From NCBI GenBank assembly GCA_016169945.1, contig JADLSH010000379.1:3004001-3068000 (forward strand): a stretch of 64,000 nucleotides of DNA, given 5' to 3'. The position numbers were made by a program, and so were the translations under genes. This DNA is from Trachythela sp. YZ-2020. Taxonomy: Eukaryota; Cnidaria; Anthozoa; Malacalcyonacea; Clavulariidae. The notes under the pieces are model-generated. The model did not search any database. It saw nothing but the letters and a program-made list of their open reading frames with translations, and was not told the DNA's origin. This document shows positions 60,001-64,000 of the stretch, piece after piece (the stretch's first letter is position 1; each line of letters opens with the position of its first letter).

Positions 60001-62482
60001 GTGTGTTAAAAGTGGACTGGTCAACTTGCATTATTGCTCGCAATAAGTAGGTTTCAGTATTAGCGTTACATGGGGCAGCAGATGGGGGCCAACTGAAGAA
60101 GTGTTGACTCTATTAGGAGCAAGCAAATTTAACCCATTAATGCCCAACACTTTCTGGCATTAGACAGAGTAAAATCACAAGTGGGCACATTAGGGTGCAT
60201 TGTGGCTCAATAGGTTAACAAGAGACATAGGCAGATAGTCTGGTTAATCCATTAATGCCCAACACTTTCCCCCTTGACAAATAAAATCGTGTGGGGTTAA
60301 ACAGAGTAAAATGACCACTCAACACTTTCCCCTTGACAAGTAAAATCATGAAAATAATTAACATTATTTTCTCACTCTGATAACTGCAGGTTGACCACCA
60401 TCTGCTGCACAATAGTACTAGTACTTAGTATTAGTAGACTTAAGGTTCCATGTAATTTTGCCAATATAATACAAGAGTTATAAATCTATCTATATTGATT
60501 CCGACTCGTGTGAAGGACGTTGTCACGCAAACACAACTATATTTTGTAAAGCAAAAGTTACTATTATAAACATAAATATATCTTCCCTTACATACCTGTT
60601 ACAATAGCCAAGAATTTGACATTTGATCTGGGCAAAAGCGCAACCATCTTTTGCAATCCTCCAGCAAGGCGGACGGCCATCTTGGCACCTTCTTGGTGCA
60701 ACAACAAATTGTGCAATGTTGTGATAGCATAGAAGACAATAGACTCAACAGACGAACCAAGAAGTTTAACAAGAGCTGGGATGCCTCCTGATTTGAAAAT
60801 CGACAGTAATCCTTGCCTAACAATTACAGAATGATAGTCAAAACAGTTTTGAAACCTATTACATTTAAGTACTCTGAAACTTCTTTATGCAGCATACTTT
60901 TCTAAGAATCATATTTTTTACCTGGTACTAGAAATGCTATGCAATGTACCAGCAATAGCTCGAACTGTCTCAACGTCTCCAGAGGAGTCCATTACCCGGA
61001 CAAGAGAAACCATCAACGGGCCGGAATTTGCTACGGCATGACGACTTGCTTCTTTCTTCGATAACGCTTGCACCATTGACACAGCTTGGCCAATAACAGC
61101 CTACAGCAAAATATAACAAAATCAGAAATCTGGTTTAAGTTAATAAATGCAATCCCTGGGTGAATTACTAATCATTATCTAACAAAATATTCCGGTTTAT
61201 TTGTGCTTTGTAATTTAGCTTGTTTAGCCTTTTTGGTCATAACAGTTAGCATTTGACAGGCCTATTTCAATGTTTATATTCTTATTTTTCCTGAATATAT
61301 GTACTGAACAAATCAATGCAATTCTTACCGGGTCGTTATCATTCAACAATCTTGTCAATTCAGGGATGGCTCTTGTTGCAACATCCGCATCATCCTATAT
61401 AATGAAAAAGAACGAACATCATGATATGCAATTATGGAAGTCAGACTCATTTGGGTAATTTTATAATTTTCACACTGCATTTTGTTGGGCCGATTTCATA
61501 TCCACTTTAATGATATTTGAAAAATACAATGTCAACGTCATCTGACCACATCGTCAACTGGAAATACTCGTCGTTAACATTCAGCAAAACATGAAATTGG
61601 CCCAAAAAATCACTTAAGTATAAACGTGCCTCAACAAACGTCAGAAATGAATAAGAGGCCAACATACCTGGTAGTTGATGAGATCAACAACAGCATTCTT
61701 CACCATTAGCGATGGTTGAGACAAACGCTGGACGGCAGTGTTTGCAGTCGGATCCATCTGTGGAATTGGCACATTAGATCCTTCATCCATAGGAATTTCA
61801 GGGAACATCGCTTGCCGAATCCGCAAACTAGATGGAAAACATACAAGTTAATAGATGTATATTACAGTAATAATGTGATACTCATTTCGCTAACCAATTT
61901 TCCATATTATTGATGGGTTTTAAGGCTGTTTTACATTACAGTTGCTTTGCCTGCATGGGAAAGTTGAAAACATGTTAACTTCAATTGTGTACCTCTGAGC
62001 ACAGGAGCAGACGTAAAACTCTTACACAAGGTAACTGTAAAGGCCTTTACTAAGCATTACAGGGTAAAATATAGTGGTCAACTTTAGAACTATTGATTCT
62101 TATATAAGAGCAAGAAAATTAAACTATATCTCTCAATTTTATATATTTACCACCAAATACAAGAACTACTACAAAAAATTATATACGATAGTGCTCTTTG
62201 AAACCAACCAAGCCAAACTACTCTACCAATATTATTATACCTTCTGGAAGTGGTAAACTGTTCATTCATGTCAGCCATTCCATGAGCGCTGAACTCTTGG
62301 TCCAAAGTCTTCAACAAGTCTTCCTCGCCATGCAATGAGGGTGGGGCTGTGTTGTGCTCGCTGTTGATACCTGAGTCAACATTGTAGCCATGTTGTTGTC
62401 CGTACCACATTGCATTCTGTTCTTCTTTGCTCATTTGCGGGCCATATTGCATATGGCTTCCTTGCTGCATGTAGTTAGACAT
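57069..62482 (-). CDS. CTNNB1: Beta-catenin, complete, ten coding exons
   Basis: Armadillo-repeat protein of cadherin adhesion and nuclear Wnt signalling with TCF/LEF. Exons: 62241-62482, 61668-61827, 61329-61394, 60922-61100, 60596-60816, 59784-59965, 59338-59652, 58855-59253, 57831-58097, 57069-57380. Phases close to 780 codons plus stop; human beta-catenin has 781. The start is [14 protein letters not shown]. The destruction motif DSGINS is at 36-41, and S37, S41, T45 and S49 keep the four-residue GSK3/CK1 spacing. An alpha-catenin-binding-like segment ([19 protein letters not shown]) precedes twelve-odd armadillo repeats (about 130-655), including [18 protein letters not shown] and the near-invariant [18 protein letters not shown]. 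The C-terminal exon carries tandem GQPQQQH repeats (718-746) and ends WFDSDL, a PDZ-binding-type tail. Confidence 0.98.
57160..57280 (-). repeat. In-frame 21-bp coding repeat in beta-catenin
   Basis: About five tandem 21-bp units in the last exon encode GQPQQQH. Because 21 is a multiple of 3, unit gain or loss keeps the frame. The plus-strand frames with repeated VVVVDH or LLLLWLTM are shadows of it. Confidence 0.9.
57603..57790 (+). repeat. Two units of the 117-bp tandem repeat
   Basis: Contains CTACAGGAGGAAACCTAAAC and TTATACTGGATAGCTCTATC, as in the array at 48425-48930. It lies in the beta-catenin intron between exons 9 and 10. Confidence 0.85.
58198..58395 (+). mobile_element. Diverged copy of the GCCCCGGTCAAACGAG element family
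   Basis: Contains GTCGCGTTTGACCACCAACT, ACTTCGAGCTGGCTCAAATT, GAGTTTTTTTGCTCATTTGA and ATATTCAGTCAACTTTCATC in the family order. There is no tandem expansion beyond CAACTCTCATGCACTCTCAC. It lies in the beta-catenin intron between exons 8 and 9. Confidence 0.82.
60130..60415. repeat. TTAACCCATTA-type remnants and a dispersed ACTGCAGGTTGACCACCATC repeat
   Basis: 60130-60225 and 60240-60350 are decayed 138-bp-family units (ATTAATGCCCAACACTTTC, GACAGAGTAAAATCAC). 60360-60415 reads TTTTCTCACTCTGATAACTG, then CAGGTTGACCACCATCTGCTG. The complement of the latter occurs at about 24387-24450, 27930-27990 and 47370-47430, so this is another dispersed family. In a beta-catenin intron. Confidence 0.7.
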
Positions 62483-62530
62483 CCTTTACCTGGTTTTAGA
62501 GAATACTTTATAAGGCTCTGTTCGTACAGG

Positions 62531-62772
62531 ACCAGGGGCCAGTTGTACGAAGCCTGTTTAGCCTATCCGGTGGATAAATCGAAAATATCAAACAAGCCTA
62601 TATACATTCATCGAAGAACCAACCTTAAATTTTTCAACTTGAATAAAACAATTATGTTTACTACTATATATTAAGTGCAAAAGATTTAAGTTCAGTCATT
62701 CACAAAATGTGCGTGTCATTTCATTTTGGCTTATCCACCGTTTAAGCTAAACGGTCTTCGTACAGCCGGGCC
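62531..62772. mobile_element. Inverted-repeat miniature element
   Basis: Left GGGGCCAGTTGTACGAAGCC then GTTTAGCCTATCCGGTGGAT; right CTTATCCACCGTTTAAGCTA then AACGGTCTTCGTACAGCCGG, which is its inverted complement. It lies just upstream of the beta-catenin start codon. Confidence 0.75.
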
Positions 62773-62949
62773 CAGATGAATTTGTAGCCATACTCTAATT
62801 TGCACAATATCACAATATTGCCTTTCGAGTTCACACAGAATGTGTGACTGCAGACAAATTCAAGCACAACTGCCTGTACAAATCCCATGCGAACAAATGG
62901 AACTGGACAAACTTGTGTATGATTCAGAACCAGTCAGGTCTTGCATAAA

Positions 62950-63123
62950 TGGGTCATTCCAGAAAAGTTCCACACTCCATCTACAAAGGAAATTTCTACT
63001 GTCCAGAGAGGGAGGGGGAAAATCTACTTCTGATAATAGGAAAATGTACTAGGACATCTGAAAGGGGGGTTAACTCTCAATTTCCTCCATGGGGGAGGTG
63101 TGGATGTTTTCTGGAATGACCCA
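62950..63123. mobile_element. Inverted-repeat miniature element
   Basis: TGGGTCATTCCAGAAAAGTT at the left and TTTTCTGGAATGACCCA at the right are inverted copies around 174 bp. A purine-rich core contains GGGAGGGGG runs. Upstream of beta-catenin. Confidence 0.75.
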
Positions 63124-64000
63124 ATGTAGTATTTTGTTTCATTAGCTATGCAAACCATCTTTAACCCAACGCAATAAAAGTAATCGATGAACAGTAAAAT
63201 TGAGATGTTTGATCAATAAAAAGTTTAAACAAAGTATAAGGTGAAGTACACCATATGAGAATTTTTTTTAAGGATTTGTTTTTGGGACTGTTCACATGAG
63301 CTGGTCTGCCCCATCAAACCCAGTTAGCTTGCTCTGCCTTGTTTGTCATTTGTGTCACAGACGGGGGGCTAGCCCAGCAACTGTTGGCAAGAAATTCATG
63401 CATGATATTGGCAGGATGAAATGTGTGCTGTAACTGGATTTCCAACCTGGCTGGCTTGTGGATCTTACCAAGCTGAGCCAGACCTCAACATATTAATACA
63501 ATACAATATGCAAGGCAGGATCTCAGCACTGGCGAACTTATGCTTCGCCTTTTGACTTTTATACTAAATCTATCATTTACTTCAAACATTTTACTTTAAT
63601 TAATGGAATATATTTGAAAGCATGTTTGAAATCATTCACCACTATAAACTACTGTCAGTGGCACTAATATCATGTTAGGATAAAGGAAATGCAATGATTT
63701 ATCAGTTTATACTAATCAACATCGCTTTTAGTGAATAAATGTTCCGATAATCAACAAAACCCACAAATATAAACGAAGTAAAAATGGGGTCAAGCCACTT
63801 TCTGAAAATCTCTATAGTGTAAACAAAAAATCATGACTCAAATAAAATTCTACCCTTTTTGATTTAAACCTTTATTTTAAGACAATGCAAGGGAATTACG
63901 ATTTATTCTATACGAAATTGTATCTATATACGCCGTGCCGGCGAACAGTTCTAACAAAGGCTCAAGAATTATAATTTTATTTCGAAGGTCGGAAAGAAGC

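Larger units (their letters stand above)
62483..64000. other. Region upstream of beta-catenin
   Basis: No coding sequence seen. It should contain the 5' untranslated region and promoter. Two inverted-repeat elements occupy 62531-62772 and 62950-63123. The right 850 bp is AT-rich and featureless to my eye. Confidence 0.6.

Overview
The window is animal nuclear DNA, AT-rich and full of repeats. It carries four recognisable, intron-rich housekeeping or developmental genes, all read from the minus strand, plus one unrecognised intronless gene on the plus strand. The short spaced exons, GT-AG introns, DIRS- and LINE-like debris, tRNA-derived SINEs, hAT-type miniature elements and a beta-catenin with a conserved destruction motif and armadillo array all point to an early-branching metazoan. 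A cnidarian seems most likely, but that is a judgement from gene style and not a proof.

Layout from left to right. 0.5-7.5 kb: DPH6 (diphthine-ammonia ligase), eight exons found, last exon uncertain. 9.3-21.0 kb: ACTR3 (Arp3), sixteen exons giving a complete 420-residue protein. 22.4-23.5 kb: an intronless plus-strand gene for a 352-residue protein I do not recognise. 26.8-54.2 kb: DNAJC7 (TPR plus J-domain co-chaperone), fifteen exons, 518 residues; its 17-kb intron 11 is almost wholly one minisatellite. 54.6-56.0 kb: a decayed non-LTR reverse transcriptase. 57.1-62.5 kb: beta-catenin, ten coding exons, 780 residues. The genes do not form one pathway. Arp3 nucleates branched actin, DNAJC7 hands clients between Hsp70 and Hsp90, DPH6 modifies eEF2, and beta-catenin serves Wnt signalling and adhesion.

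The most striking content is non-genic. A dispersed element bounded by GCCCCGGTCAAACGAG-like ends occurs at least five times. In two copies a short internal motif has expanded into a 20-bp tandem array: about 1.1 kb in an ACTR3 intron and about 16.1 kb (roughly 800 units) in a DNAJC7 intron. The two arrays start from different places inside the element and have different but related unit sequences. Because 20 is not a multiple of 3 and the unit lacks stops, the large array is open in all three plus-strand frames and mimics proteins of more than 5,000 residues, which are not real.

A second notable event is in ACTR3. A roughly 510-bp insertion beside exon 13 is flanked by direct copies of about 85 bp that contain the 3' part of that exon and its splice donor, so one complete exon survives beside a truncated copy. 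Two hAT-like miniature elements have perfect 8-bp target duplications. Exon coordinates below were read by hand; the codon phase closes across every junction given.
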